NCBI GenBank assembly: GCA_900758475.1
Contig: CAAERQ010000033.1
Span: 44,799 to 108,798, forward strand
Length of the DNA stretch: 64,000 bases
DNA from: an uncultured Collinsella sp.
Lineage (GTDB): Bacteria; Actinomycetota; Coriobacteriia; Coriobacteriales; Coriobacteriaceae
Direction: 5' to 3'
Made by a program: the position numbers and the translations under genes. Under the pieces are notes generated by a model, which saw only the letters and a list, made by a program, of their open reading frames with translations, did not search any database and had not been told where the DNA came from. Shown one piece after another: positions 45,470 through 55,053 of this stretch (positions are counted from its first letter, which is position 1; every line of letters begins with the position of its first letter).

Positions 45470-46306
45470 CTACAGCACGGCGCACAACACCGCCAGCAGC
45501 GCCACGCCGGCCGCATAGACCGCATCGCGCCAGCCAAACCCGGCGCGCGCGGGCGCCGGATACGCACCCGCAAAACCGCGGCACAGCATGGCCTCGTCCA
45601 TCGCGCGGCTGCATTCCATCGCCTTGATAAAGGTCATGCCCATGATACCCGCGATCGAATCGGTACGCGAAAATCCCTCAGGCGCACGGCCAACGCTGCG
45701 CAGCATGACCGATTCGCACAAATTGTGCGCCGTGCGACCCAGCACCTCGACGTGCTTGAGCGCCATATCAAACGTAAAGATAACTTCGTCGGGCAGATGA
45801 AGCATCTTGAGCGCCGCCGACATGCGGCTCCACGTGAGGGTCCACGAAACGCCCAGCACCAGCGACACATTAATGAAGGTCTTGAGCGCAATTTTGAGCA
45901 TGGCGCCCGTAGCGGAAGCGCCCAGCAGCAGGGCAGGCATCGCCAAAACCACTGCGAGCCCCGCGGCGCCAAGCGCCGGCACAAAGGTCGCCCGCAGCCC
46001 GCGTACGGGGCGCACGGCAACGAGCACCAGCGCAATGGCCGCCATCAACATGAGGTACAGCGGGCTCTGTGTCAGACACACGCACAGGACGCAAACGAAC
46101 ATCCCCACCAGGCGCACCGGAGCCGAAACGCAAGAAAGGGCGCGGTCGACCATCGACCCGCCCTCGAGCGCGCCTCCACCCAGGCGAACCCGCTCAAGCA
46201 GGCTCGCCAGGTGCAGGACATTCTGTTGCATTACGCGATGCCGAGCGCCCGTGGGCTCGTAACGCTGCTCGTCCGCAAGCCAGCTAGGCAGCTCGACCGT
46301 CGCCAT
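45470..46306 (-). CDS. nikQ: Nickel ECF transporter transmembrane protein NikQ (CbiQ/EcfT)
   Basis: 278 residues with four to five membrane helices (clustered ~62-150 and the C-terminal VYAAGVALLAVLCAV). Contains the two EcfT coupling helices with Ala-Arg-Gly-type motifs, seen as AMDEAMLCRGF. An N-terminal cytoplasmic ~50 residues precede the helices. Overlaps nikMN by 23 bp. Confidence 0.85.
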   Translation of the reverse strand: MATVELPSWLADEQRYEPTGARHRVMQQNVLHLASLLERVRLGGGALEGGSMVDRALSCVSAPVRLVGMFVCVLCVCLTQSPLYLMLMAAIALVLVAVRPVRGLRATFVPALGAAGLAVVLAMPALLLGASATGAMLKIALKTFINVSLVLGVSWTLTWSRMSAALKMLHLPDEVIFTFDMALKHVEVLGRTAHNLCESVMLRSVGRAPEGFSRTDSIAGIMGMTFIKAMECSRAMDEAMLCRGFAGAYPAPARAGFGWRDAVYAAGVALLAVLCAVL

Positions 46307-47366
46307 GAGCCCCGTTTTCCTTAACCGTCAGCGATATCAAACGAAATGCGATGGTGAGCACCGCCACGCCAATTACGCCCGAGAGGATATACATGGCAGC
46401 CTGGCCGGCAAAGCCAAGACCCTGCTCCTCGGAATAGGCCTGCAGATAATCGCCCGTGGGCAGTACGTCGGCAAAGGTCGGGGTATCGAGGCCGACCGAA
46501 GCCTGCAGGCTGTCGTCGCCAGCCTCCTGAACGGCAGTCGCGGCGCCCTCGGCGTCCCACTCGCCCCAGGCGTCACCCGTGGCAAGCAAGCCCAGCGGCG
46601 TGGCCACGACAAGTACGGCAACCAGGATGAGCGTGGGGACCAGCGAGGTCTTCTTGGCAGAACCATCGCCGGCAAGCTGTCCATCGACGGCCTCGGGCCC
46701 GACGATAACACTCGGCGCCGTCTTCTTAATGAAACCGTAGATGGCGGCCGTCGCCACGCCCTCGATCACGCCGGCAACCAGCATATGCGGGATCAACATG
46801 GCCGGAATAGCCACGGACAGCGGGAAGGGGCAGTACAGCGGCGCGCCCGAAGCGTTGGTAAAGAGCATCGGCTGAATACCAAACTCGATTGCCGCGCACA
46901 GGGCCGCCAGGCACAGGCCGACCCAGCCGCTTACGACGGCCGAAACCGAGGTGCCCCAGCCCTTGCCATGCAAACGGCTGTTGAGCGCACGAAACACGAT
47001 AGCAGCGGCAAACGGCAGCACGAAGGCCATGTTAAAGCAGTTGGCGCCAAAGGACAGGATGCCGCCGTCGCCAAACAGCAGCGCCTGCAGCGCCAGCGCG
47101 ACCGAGACAGCGATAGCCGCGGCCTCGGGGCCTAGCAGCAGCGCAATGAGGGCGCCGCCGACGGCGTGGCCTGTGGTGCCGCCAGGCAGCGGCACGTTGA
47201 ACATCATGAGCAGGAAGGAGAACGCGGCGCAGATGCCCAGGAAAGCCATATGCTCGCGATCGAGCGTGGCGCGCACCTTCTTGATGCAGTGGACCCAAAC
47301 GGGCACCATCGCCACCGCCATGACGGCATCGGTCTGCGGGGACAGATAATTATCTGGAATGTGCAT
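46284..47366 (-). CDS. nikMN: Nickel ECF transporter substrate component NikMN (CbiM-CbiN-like fusion)
   Basis: 360 residues. N-terminal MHIPDNYLSP supplies the His at position 2 that coordinates the metal in CbiM/NikM; several helices follow through residue ~220. The C-terminal ~110 residues hold a second unit with two helices around a Gly/Asp/Glu-rich loop, matching the fused NikN/PDGLE part. Nickel rather than cobalt is indicated by a NikR-type operator upstream. Confidence 0.88.
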   Translation of the reverse strand: MHIPDNYLSPQTDAVMAVAMVPVWVHCIKKVRATLDREHMAFLGICAAFSFLLMMFNVPLPGGTTGHAVGGALIALLLGPEAAAIAVSVALALQALLFGDGGILSFGANCFNMAFVLPFAAAIVFRALNSRLHGKGWGTSVSAVVSGWVGLCLAALCAAIEFGIQPMLFTNASGAPLYCPFPLSVAIPAMLIPHMLVAGVIEGVATAAIYGFIKKTAPSVIVGPEAVDGQLAGDGSAKKTSLVPTLILVAVLVVATPLGLLATGDAWGEWDAEGAATAVQEAGDDSLQASVGLDTPTFADVLPTGDYLQAYSEEQGLGFAGQAAMYILSGVIGVAVLTIAFRLISLTVKENGAHGDGRAA

Positions 47367-47423
47367 GTACGCCTCCCGGTTATCGGCGCACGGAATTGCA
47401 ACGCCGCTTGAATCACCTTGCCA

Positions 47424-47451
47424 GTGTTACGTATTGTCAGATTCGTAACAC
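47424..47451. promoter_or_regulatory. NikR-type nickel operator
   Basis: GTGTTAC-N14-GTAACAC, a perfect inverted repeat, 58 bp upstream of nikMN. It matches the NikR consensus known from deltaproteobacteria (GTGTTAC-N13/14-GTAACAC). Confidence 0.75.
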
Positions 47452-47611
47452 GCCGCGGGCTATCATAGCAAAACGGCGCACTGCCGACAAAGCAGCACGC
47501 CGTTATGTAATGCGCGTGTCATATATGCAGGCTCAGCAGTGCCTTATACCGAGCATAACGGTCTTGTAGGATTCGGCAGCAGTCGCCCCAACCCATACCC
47601 CAGCGCAGGAC

Positions 47612-50065
47612 CTAGCCGCGGACCTCGCCGTTTACGCCCTTGCACACCTTGGTAACGATCTTCTGGTGCGCCTTTTCGACCTCTTCGCTGGTGAGCGTGT
47701 GGTCGTCGGAGCGATACGTAAGCGCAAAGGCCATGGACTTCTTGCCTGCTCCGATGCGGATGGGATCGCGGTAGACGTCGAACAGGCGCACGCCCTCGAG
47801 CAGCTTGCCGCCGGCGCTGGTAATGCGGCGCTCAAGATCCTCGCAGGTCACGGTGTTGTCGACCACGATAGCCAGATCGTGCTCAACGGCAGGGTACTGC
47901 GAGAACTCGCGGTAGTTCTCCTGGTTGCGGGCGCCCTTGATCAGCTTGTCCAGATCGAGCTCAAAGGCAACGACGACCTCGTCAATGCCCATAGCCTCGC
48001 GCGCCTCGGGGTGGATCTCGCCAACCCAGCCCAGCACGGTACCGCCCGAGAGCACCTCGGCAGCACGACCCGGCTGCAGGAAGGCATAGCCCTCGCCCTC
48101 GACGGGACGGAAGCGAACCTTCTCGATGCGCAGCTGGGCGAGCAACTCCTCGACGATGCCCTTGCCAAAGAAGAAGCGCAACTTGCGGTACTTCATGTTC
48201 CAGGACCGCTCGCTCCACTGGCCCGAGAGCACACCCGCCACGGACTTGGTCTCCTTGGGCAGGCTGGCATTCTCGCGACCGTGGAACAGGCTGCCGACCT
48301 CGTACAGGTGTACGTTGGGCGTACCGTGCGCCTCGTTGTAGGCCACGGACTGCAGCAGGCCCGGCAGCAGCGAACGACGCATCTCGGTCTGCTCAGCTAC
48401 CAGCGGGTTCATGAGAACCACGGGGCAGCCGCGGCCCTCGGTGGACATGCCAATCTTCTCCAGGTCGCCCGGGGCGGCAAAGCCAAAGGTCGTGGTCTCG
48501 TTGAGGCCACAGGCGCGCAGGATCTCGCCAACCTTGCGGGTAAGCTTCTGCTCGCGCGTCAGACCGCCGATGTGGTTCTTGGCAGCCGGAATGGTCGCCG
48601 TGACGCGACCCATGCCCCACAGGCGCAGGACCTCCTCGATCAGGTCGATCTCACGCGGCAGGTCGGGACGGAAGCTCGGCGGCGTGACCATAAAGTCCTC
48701 GCCGTCGCGCTCGACGGTGCAGCCCAGGCGGGTGAGCGAGCGCTCGATAAAGTCGGACTCGATGTCGGCACCGCAGATGGCGTGCACGCGGGCCAGGCGC
48801 AGCTTAATGCTGTCGATGGTCTTGGGCGCGGGGAAAACGTCGACATAGCCGGGAGCAACCTCGCCGCCGGCGATCTCCTCGATGAGCGCGCAGGTAACGT
48901 TGGCGACATCCACGCAGCCGGTCTCATCGACCTGGCGCTCAAAGCGAATGGAGGCGTCGGAGATCAGCGACAGGTCACGGCTGGTGTGCGAGGTGCGGCC
49001 GGCGTTGAAGCAGGCGCTCTCGACCATCACATCGACGGTATCGTCCTCGATCTCGGAATCCATACCGCCCATGACACCGGCCAGCGCCACGGGACGCTCG
49101 CCGTCGGTGATGAGGCCCATGCCGGCGTCGAGCACGCGCTCCTCGCCGTCGAGAGTCGTGAACTTCTCGTCCTGCTGGGCGGCGCGAACCACCACGCGAC
49201 GGTGGCCATCGCGCTCGGCAAAGGTGTCGAGGTCAAAGGCGTGCAGCGGCTGGCCGGTGAGCATCATCACGTAGTTGGTGATATCGACGATGTTGTTGTG
49301 CGGGCGCACGCCCAGGGCGTTGAGGCGCTTGACCATCCAGTCGGGCGAGGGACCGACCTTCACGTTGCGCACGATGCGGGCGACGTAGCGGTCGCACAGG
49401 CCCTCGTCGGCAATCTCGACCGAAAGCTCGTCGTCGGTCGCGCGGCCGGTCTCGACCTTGATGGCGGGCAGCTCAACGTGGAAATCGCGGTCGAAGATGG
49501 CACCGGTTTCGCGGGCCATGCCGATCATGGACAGGCAGTCGGGGCGGTTGGGCGTGATCTCGCAGTCGAGCACGGTGTCGCTCGAGCCCACGTACTCGGC
49601 AAACGGCATGCCGCAGGGCGTATCCTCGGGCAGGATCATGATGCCGGAGTGGTCGCCGCCCAGGCCGAGCTCGCGCGCGGAGCAGTTCATGCCCATGGAC
49701 ACGACGCCGCGAAGCTTGCTCTTCTTGATCTTGACGTCGCCGGGCAGGACAGCGCCGATCATGGCCGTGACGATGTGGTCACCAGCCTCGAAGTTCTGCG
49801 CGCCGCAGACGATCTGCAGCGGGGCGGGGTTGCCATCGGCGTCGAGGTTCTTGTCGCCCACGTCGACCGAGCACACATACATGTGGTCGCTATCGGGGTG
49901 CGGGGTCTTGGTGAGCACCTTGGCGGTCACCACGTGGTCGAAGGACTCGCCCACGGTGTCGATCGCCTCGACCTCGGTACCGGTACGGATATATTCGTCC
50001 GAAAGGGTCTTGGGATCCTCCGGAATATCGATCATGGTCTTGAGCCAGTCGTAAGAAACGCGCAT
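47612..50065 (-). CDS. pheT: Phenylalanyl-tRNA synthetase, beta subunit
   Basis: 817 residues, standard bacterial length. MRVSYDWLKTMIDIP start, tRNA-binding OB fold (KVLTKTPHPDSDHMYVC), B3/4 editing domain, B5 domain, synthetase-like core, and C-terminal anticodon-binding ferredoxin fold (YPAVEHDLAIVVDNTV). Forms the alpha2beta2 enzyme with PheS. AAGGAGA ribosome-binding site, 63 bp after pheS. Confidence 0.97.
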   Translation of the reverse strand: MRVSYDWLKTMIDIPEDPKTLSDEYIRTGTEVEAIDTVGESFDHVVTAKVLTKTPHPDSDHMYVCSVDVGDKNLDADGNPAPLQIVCGAQNFEAGDHIVTAMIGAVLPGDVKIKKSKLRGVVSMGMNCSARELGLGGDHSGIMILPEDTPCGMPFAEYVGSSDTVLDCEITPNRPDCLSMIGMARETGAIFDRDFHVELPAIKVETGRATDDELSVEIADEGLCDRYVARIVRNVKVGPSPDWMVKRLNALGVRPHNNIVDITNYVMMLTGQPLHAFDLDTFAERDGHRRVVVRAAQQDEKFTTLDGEERVLDAGMGLITDGERPVALAGVMGGMDSEIEDDTVDVMVESACFNAGRTSHTSRDLSLISDASIRFERQVDETGCVDVANVTCALIEEIAGGEVAPGYVDVFPAPKTIDSIKLRLARVHAICGADIESDFIERSLTRLGCTVERDGEDFMVTPPSFRPDLPREIDLIEEVLRLWGMGRVTATIPAAKNHIGGLTREQKLTRKVGEILRACGLNETTTFGFAAPGDLEKIGMSTEGRGCPVVLMNPLVAEQTEMRRSLLPGLLQSVAYNEAHGTPNVHLYEVGSLFHGRENASLPKETKSVAGVLSGQWSERSWNMKYRKLRFFFGKGIVEELLAQLRIEKVRFRPVEGEGYAFLQPGRAAEVLSGGTVLGWVGEIHPEAREAMGIDEVVVAFELDLDKLIKGARNQENYREFSQYPAVEHDLAIVVDNTVTCEDLERRITSAGGKLLEGVRLFDVYRDPIRIGAGKKSMAFALTYRSDDHTLTSEEVEKAHQKIVTKVCKGVNGEVRG

Positions 50066-50128
50066 CTAACTGGTCTCCTTTCATAAATGCGGCTTTGAGC
50101 CGGAAACTGCAACTAAGAAGAAAGCGTT

Positions 50129-51205
50129 CTAGAACTGGTTCAAGAACCTCATGTCACCAGTCATCAACGTGCGCAGGTCGGGCAGGTCGTAGCGCAGGGC
50201 CGCGACGCGCTCGGCGCCAATACCAAAGGCGAAGCCGGTGTACTTCTCGGGGTCGATGCCGCAGTTGATCAGAACGTTGGGGTCGACCATGCCGCAGCCC
50301 AGGATCTCGATCCAGCCGCTGTGCTTGCAGAAGTTGCAGCCCTTGCCGCCGCATACGTGGCAGCTCACGTCCACCTCGCAGGAAGGCTCGGTGAAGGGGA
50401 AGAAGTGCGGGCGGTAGCGCGTCTTGCGGTCCTCGCCAAACATGCACTTAACAAAGTAGTCGAGCGTGCCCTTAAGATCGCCAAAGGTGATGCCCTCGTC
50501 AACAACCAGGCCCTCGATCTGGTTGAACTGCGGCAGGTGGCAGGCATCGGCCGTGTCGGGACGGTAGACGGTGCCCGGGCAGATCATGTAGATGGGCGGC
50601 TTCTGCGACTCCATGGTGTGGATCTGCACGCCCGAGGTCTGGGTGCGCAGCAGCACGTCGGACTCGCCGTGAGCGTGAGCCTCGGGATGCGCGACGCTGC
50701 CGGGGTTGTTGTCGACCACATAGAACGTGTCGCGAGCCGAGCGGCTCGGGTGATCCATGGGCGCGTTGAGCGCGGTGAAGTTGTAGTAGGAGGTATCGAC
50801 CATGGGGCCGGACTCGACGGTGTAGCCGATGCCGCAGAAGATGTCCTCGGCCTCCTCGATGATCTGCTTGATCAGGTGCTGGTGGCCGATCTGCGGACGG
50901 ATACCCGGCAGCGTGATGTCGACGGCCTCGTGCTCGAGTGCGTGCTTGAGGGCGGCGGCCTTCATCTCGGTGGTGCGCTCGTCGAGCATGCCCTCGATCA
51001 GCTGGCGCATCTCGTTGGCGCGCTTGCCCATCACGGGACGATCCTCGGGGGCGAGCTTGCCCATCATGCGCATCAGGCCGGTGATGCGGCCCTTGCGGCC
51101 GAGCAGCTCAACGCGCGCGGCCTCGAGCTTTGCGGCGTCGTCGGCGCCTGCAACGAGCTCCTTGGCCTCTTCCTCGAGTTTGACCAGATCATCAATCAGA
51201 CTCAT
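50129..51205 (-). CDS. pheS: Phenylalanyl-tRNA synthetase, alpha subunit
   Basis: 358 residues. Class II core with FTALNAPMDHPSRSARDTFYV, HTMESQKPP, YRPDTADACHLPQFNQIEG and the active-site FGIGAERVAALRY. Four-Cys cluster VSCHVCGGKGCNFCKHSG is notable, a zinc-ribbon-like insert seen in some PheS. ATG 51205 follows GGGAAG; the frame to 51388 runs into the T-box leader. Confidence 0.97.
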   Translation of the reverse strand: MSLIDDLVKLEEEAKELVAGADDAAKLEAARVELLGRKGRITGLMRMMGKLAPEDRPVMGKRANEMRQLIEGMLDERTTEMKAAALKHALEHEAVDITLPGIRPQIGHQHLIKQIIEEAEDIFCGIGYTVESGPMVDTSYYNFTALNAPMDHPSRSARDTFYVVDNNPGSVAHPEAHAHGESDVLLRTQTSGVQIHTMESQKPPIYMICPGTVYRPDTADACHLPQFNQIEGLVVDEGITFGDLKGTLDYFVKCMFGEDRKTRYRPHFFPFTEPSCEVDVSCHVCGGKGCNFCKHSGWIEILGCGMVDPNVLINCGIDPEKYTGFAFGIGAERVAALRYDLPDLRTLMTGDMRFLNQF

Positions 51206-51290
51206 GTCTTCCCTTTCGTCTCTCGCGCTCCCCGCTTGCCGAGGCGGCTGCCGCCGTCTGACGTTGTGAAAACGCGGCCCGGTTCGGTAA

Positions 51291-51580
51291 CAAAAAACCG
51301 CCCTCGGGCATGTGTATTGCCCAAGGACGGTTGAATTCCGCGGTACCACCTTGTTTGACCCGGCGGATGTCTGGCCCGCCGCGCCCACTCTTTGCCCCTT
51401 GTCGTGAGGCTCACGGCTTCCCTACTGGGGACATCGCCGCCACTGGCCGCGCGCCCGTTGAGGTCGCTGCTCGGGAGTGAACGCTTGGCCCTTGCCACCG
51501 CAGGAAGGCTTACAGCCCATGACCTTCCCTCTCTTGCCGGCGACGCGGCGGGCAAAACCCTCTCCGTCAACGCATTGGGC
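51291..51580 (-). ncRNA. T-box riboswitch controlling pheST (Phe)
   Basis: The leader of pheS-pheT contains the antiterminator T-box AGGTGGTACCGCGG (51338-51351), followed by a terminator hairpin CCGTCCTTGGGC/GCCCGAGGGCGG with TTTTTT (51291-51332). Stem I spans roughly 51400-51575; a UUC followed by A at 51479-51481 is the candidate Phe specifier. Uncharged tRNA-Phe, such as the one encoded at 26120-26192, would favour read-through. A -10 TATCCT lies at 51584-51589. Confidence 0.88.
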
Positions 51581-51710
51581 TACAGGATACCACATTGCGT
51601 GGGCGTATCGCCGCGTTCCGTTTTGTTCGCGCTGGGTACAAGGCAAATAGCTGTGCAAACTGGCCGTGCGCCCATCCGTGGCGCTCGGCTCGCGAGATCA
51701 AGGATATGGT

Positions 51711-53285
51711 ATGGAAAAGAAGCGCGACAAGAAGGCCAAGCCCGCAGCAGGCAAGACGCCCAAAGGCATGAAGGTCGATAAGGCCGTCAAAAAATTCCGC
51801 AAGTTCGAGGGCAAGCTGTGGACCCGCGAGTACCTGCTCAAGATTACCGAGTTTGACGGCGCGACCATTGCCCCCGCCAACGGCGCCGCCGCCCGTGCCG
51901 ACGCCATGGGCACCCTTGCCGGCGAACATCACAAGCTCCTGACCAGCAAGAAGTCTGTCGAGCTTGTCCGCTCGCTGGCACGCGAGACTGTCGCCGGCGG
52001 CAAGATCGACGACCCACAGCTGCTCGACGAGATCCGCGTGCTCGGCCGCGACCAGCGCGAAGCGAGCGTCATTCCCACCGAGGAGGCCGAGGCCTGGACC
52101 AGGCTCACCTGCGAGGCCGACGCCGTGTGGCACAAGGCCAAGACGGCCAATGACTGGGCGAGCTTTGAGCCCTATGTAGACAGAATCGTCGCCCAACTTA
52201 AGCATCAGGCCGAGCTCATGGACCCCAAGCGCGACCCATACGATGTTTGGCTCGACCAGTACGAGCGCGGCCTTTCCGCCAAGAGCTTCGACGCGTTTTG
52301 CGACGAGGTCAAGGCCACGGTCGTGCCGCTCGTACACGCCATCGGCGAGCGCGGCCAGCAGCCCGCTGCCGACTTTTTGCACGCCCGCGTGCCCGAGGCC
52401 GCCCAGCGCGCCATGAGCTTCGACCTTATGAAGCTCGTCGGCCTGGACCTGAACGACACCACGCTTGCCTTTACCGAGCACCCGTTTAGCGAGGGCTTTG
52501 CCGTGGGCGACGCGCGCATCGCGACGCACATCTACGAGGACGACTGCATCTCCAACGTCTACAGCATCATCCACGAGGCGGGACACGCCATGTACGAGCT
52601 GGGCGTCAATCCTGCTTATGCGCGCACCTGCCTTGAAGGTGGCACCTCCATGGGCATCCACGAGAGCCAGAGCCGCTTCTTCGAGAACACCGTGGGCCGC
52701 AGCCGCGCCTTTATGGGCCCGCTGCTCGAGGTGCTGCGCCGTCACGCGCCCGAGGTCTATGGCAGCGTGGACGAGGATACGCTCTACCACGCCGTGAACA
52801 TCGCACAGCCGTCGTTGATCCGCACCGAGGCGGACGAGCTCACCTATCCGCTGCACGTTATGGTGCGCTACGAGATTGAGCGCATGCTGTTTGCCGGCGA
52901 GGCCACGGCCAAGGACATCCCCGCGCTTTGGAATCGCTTTATGGACGAGTACCTGGGCATTCCCGTTCCCGACGACACGCACGGCTGCCTGCAGGATACG
53001 CACTGGAGCGGTGGCTCGTTTGGCTACTTCCCCACCTATGCGCTGGGCAGCGCCTACGACGCCATGTTTGTGCCGGCCATGTGCCGCGACGGCGTCGACC
53101 TTACCGGTGCCTGCGCGAGCGGCGATCTGGCGCCCGTCCGCGCCTGGCTGGGCGAACACATTTGGCAGTGGGGCCGCGCCAAAGACGCGCCGGAACTCAT
53201 CAAGGGCGCCTGCGGTATGGCCTTTGACGCCCGCTACTACTGCAGCTACCTGCAGGACAAGTTCACCACGCTCTACGAGCTGTAA
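51711..53285 (+). CDS. M32 family metallocarboxypeptidase (Taq type)
   Basis: 524 residues. Zinc site HEAGHAMYELG (HExxH) near residue ~290, and the family signature HESQSRFFEN, plus YPLHVMVRYEIER, identify M32 carboxypeptidases, which release C-terminal residues from peptides in the cytosol. N-terminus is very Lys-rich (EKKRDKKAKPAAGKT). Start 51711 preferred to 51666. Divergent from the pheST leader. Confidence 0.93.
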   Translation: MEKKRDKKAKPAAGKTPKGMKVDKAVKKFRKFEGKLWTREYLLKITEFDGATIAPANGAAARADAMGTLAGEHHKLLTSKKSVELVRSLARETVAGGKIDDPQLLDEIRVLGRDQREASVIPTEEAEAWTRLTCEADAVWHKAKTANDWASFEPYVDRIVAQLKHQAELMDPKRDPYDVWLDQYERGLSAKSFDAFCDEVKATVVPLVHAIGERGQQPAADFLHARVPEAAQRAMSFDLMKLVGLDLNDTTLAFTEHPFSEGFAVGDARIATHIYEDDCISNVYSIIHEAGHAMYELGVNPAYARTCLEGGTSMGIHESQSRFFENTVGRSRAFMGPLLEVLRRHAPEVYGSVDEDTLYHAVNIAQPSLIRTEADELTYPLHVMVRYEIERMLFAGEATAKDIPALWNRFMDEYLGIPVPDDTHGCLQDTHWSGGSFGYFPTYALGSAYDAMFVPAMCRDGVDLTGACASGDLAPVRAWLGEHIWQWGRAKDAPELIKGACGMAFDARYYCSYLQDKFTTLYEL

Positions 53286-53310
53286 AGCTTAGGCGACACG
53301 CCAACGCAAA

Positions 53311-53347
53311 GGGGCGCCGCAGGATCCATCCCGCGGCGCCCCCTTTT
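53311..53347 (+). terminator. Terminator of the M32 carboxypeptidase gene
   Basis: GGGGCGCCGC, loop, GCGGCGCCCC followed by TTTT. Confidence 0.85.
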
Positions 53348-53357
53348 CACCTATTCA

Positions 53358-53463
53358 TTGGGGACGTTCTTTAATGACTAGTCGTTTGGGACACTCTTTG
53401 CCAGTCAGAAGCACGGATGACGAAGAGTGTCCCCGATGGCTAGTCGTTTAAGAACGTCCCCAA
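53358..53463. repeat. 106-bp palindromic repeat of the GACGTTC/GACACTC family
   Basis: Arms 53358-53400 and 53421-53463 pair in inverted orientation with about 36 of 43 matches. Each arm reads TTGGGGACGTTCTT...GGGACACTCTT. A related single arm sits at 1176-1215. No gene; intergenic between two convergent transcription units. Confidence 0.7.
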
Positions 53464-53536
53464 CGACTAGGTTGACGCCGATGTCTTGGCAACGTCAGCG
53501 AAAACGACTCCAGGCGAGCAAGGTGACGTGAAATGA

Positions 53537-53567
53537 AAGGGCGCCGACCTCCTGGTCGCGCCCTTGA
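53537..53567 (-). terminator. Likely terminator of glmM
   Basis: Minus-strand AAGGGCGC, loop, GCGCCCTT followed by TCATTTCA, a weak T-run. Confidence 0.5.
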
Positions 53568-53640
53568 AATTGAACGTCAGATTGCCGCTTGGGGCCGTTT
53601 GCAGCGTCGAGCCGTTACGCGGTTTGGTAAAACCGCGTAA

Positions 53641-54972
53641 CTACAGAGCCTCGAGTGCAGCGGCGATGCGCTTCATGGCGGCGTCGGCGGCAGATTGGTC
53701 CGGAGCCTCAGCCAGCACGCGAATCACCGACTCGGTTCCGCTCTTGCGCACCAGCACGCGGCCCTCGCCCGCCAGCGCAGCCTCGGCCTCGGCGATCGCG
53801 TTCTGCACGCCCATGTTCTCAAGCGCAGCGTCCTTATCCGCCACGCGCACGGCAACCTGCGCTTGCGGCAGCAGCTTGCACGGAGCCGTGAGCTGCGAGA
53901 GTGTCTCGCGCTCGGCACGAATCACTTCCATCACGCGCAGCGAGGTCATAATGCCGTCGCCTGTGCGCTCGATATCGCCAAAGATCGTGTGGCCCGTCTG
54001 CTCGCCGCCCAGGCTGAAGCCGCCCTCGCGCATCTTGGCATACACGTGACGGTCGCCCACGCCGCTGGTCACGGCACTCAGACCGGCAAGCTCCAGCGAC
54101 TTGACCAGGCCAAAGTTGCTGGCAATCGTCGGAACCACGGTACCGCCCGAGAGTCGCCCGTGCTTGTTCAGGTACACGCCGCACACGTACAGGATCTGGT
54201 CGCCGTCGACCACACGACCGCGCTCATCCACGGCCAGGCATCGATCGGCATCGCCGTCGTAGGCAAAGCCCACGTCCAGGCCCTGCTCCACCACGTGGCG
54301 CTGCAGGCGCTCCATATGCGTGGAGCCGCAGTCCACGTTGATGTTAAAGCCGTCGGGCGCGGCGTTGATCACGCGCACATCGGCGCCCAGTGCGTCGAAC
54401 ACCGGCTTGGCCACCGAGGACGCCGAGCCGTTGGCGCAGTCGATGCCGATCTTGACGCCCTGCAGCGAAAAGTTCGCGCTCGCGATGAGCGAGGCAATAT
54501 AGCGGTTGCGGCCCTGCATATAGTCCACCGTGGCACCGATCTGGTTGCCCGTGGCCAGCGGAACTTCGCTCTTGCCATCGATGTAATCCTCGATGAGCTC
54601 GAGCACGTCCTCGTCCATCTTAAAGCCGTCGCTGTTGACGAGCTTAATGCCGTTATCGCAAAACGGGTTGTGGCTCGCACTAATCATGATGCCGCAATCG
54701 AAGCAGCCCTCCACGGTCTGATGCGCCACGCCCGGCGTTGGGATCACGTGCAGCATATATGCGTCCGCACCGCTTGCGACCAGGCCACTCACCAGCGCCG
54801 CCTCGAACATATAGCTCGAGCGACGCGTGTCCTTGCCCACGATCACGCGTGCTTTGCGCTCGCGGTTGGCGCCGTAATACCAGCCCACAAAGCGGCCGAT
54901 CTTATAAGCGTGCTCTACCGTCAGCCCAACGTTGGCCTCGCCGCGAAAGCCGTCGGTGCCAAAGTACTTCAT
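53641..54972 (-). CDS. glmM: Phosphoglucosamine mutase
   Basis: Converts glucosamine-6-phosphate to glucosamine-1-phosphate for UDP-GlcNAc and peptidoglycan synthesis, 443 residues. FGTDGFRGEAN start, active-site Ser loop ISASHNPFCDNGIKL, metal loop DGDADRCLA, sugar-binding GGEQTGH and phosphate-binding RKSGTESVIRVLAE. AGAGGA ribosome-binding site. Confidence 0.96.
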   Translation of the reverse strand: MKYFGTDGFRGEANVGLTVEHAYKIGRFVGWYYGANRERKARVIVGKDTRRSSYMFEAALVSGLVASGADAYMLHVIPTPGVAHQTVEGCFDCGIMISASHNPFCDNGIKLVNSDGFKMDEDVLELIEDYIDGKSEVPLATGNQIGATVDYMQGRNRYIASLIASANFSLQGVKIGIDCANGSASSVAKPVFDALGADVRVINAAPDGFNINVDCGSTHMERLQRHVVEQGLDVGFAYDGDADRCLAVDERGRVVDGDQILYVCGVYLNKHGRLSGGTVVPTIASNFGLVKSLELAGLSAVTSGVGDRHVYAKMREGGFSLGGEQTGHTIFGDIERTGDGIMTSLRVMEVIRAERETLSQLTAPCKLLPQAQVAVRVADKDAALENMGVQNAIAEAEAALAGEGRVLVRKSGTESVIRVLAEAPDQSAADAAMKRIAAALEAL

Positions 54973-55053
54973 AAGAGATCCTCTCTATAGACAAAGGCGC
55001 GCCGCCAAAGCAACGCGCCGCCAGCCTATTATCCTTTAAAGCAATCGCACCCG

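Noticed and set aside
47666..50086. Open frame of 806 codons on the plus strand
   Set aside because: Antisense shadow of pheT; composition is Val/Leu/His-rich with no motifs.
51567..53159. Open frame of 530 codons on the minus strand
   Set aside because: Antisense shadow of the M32 carboxypeptidase gene.
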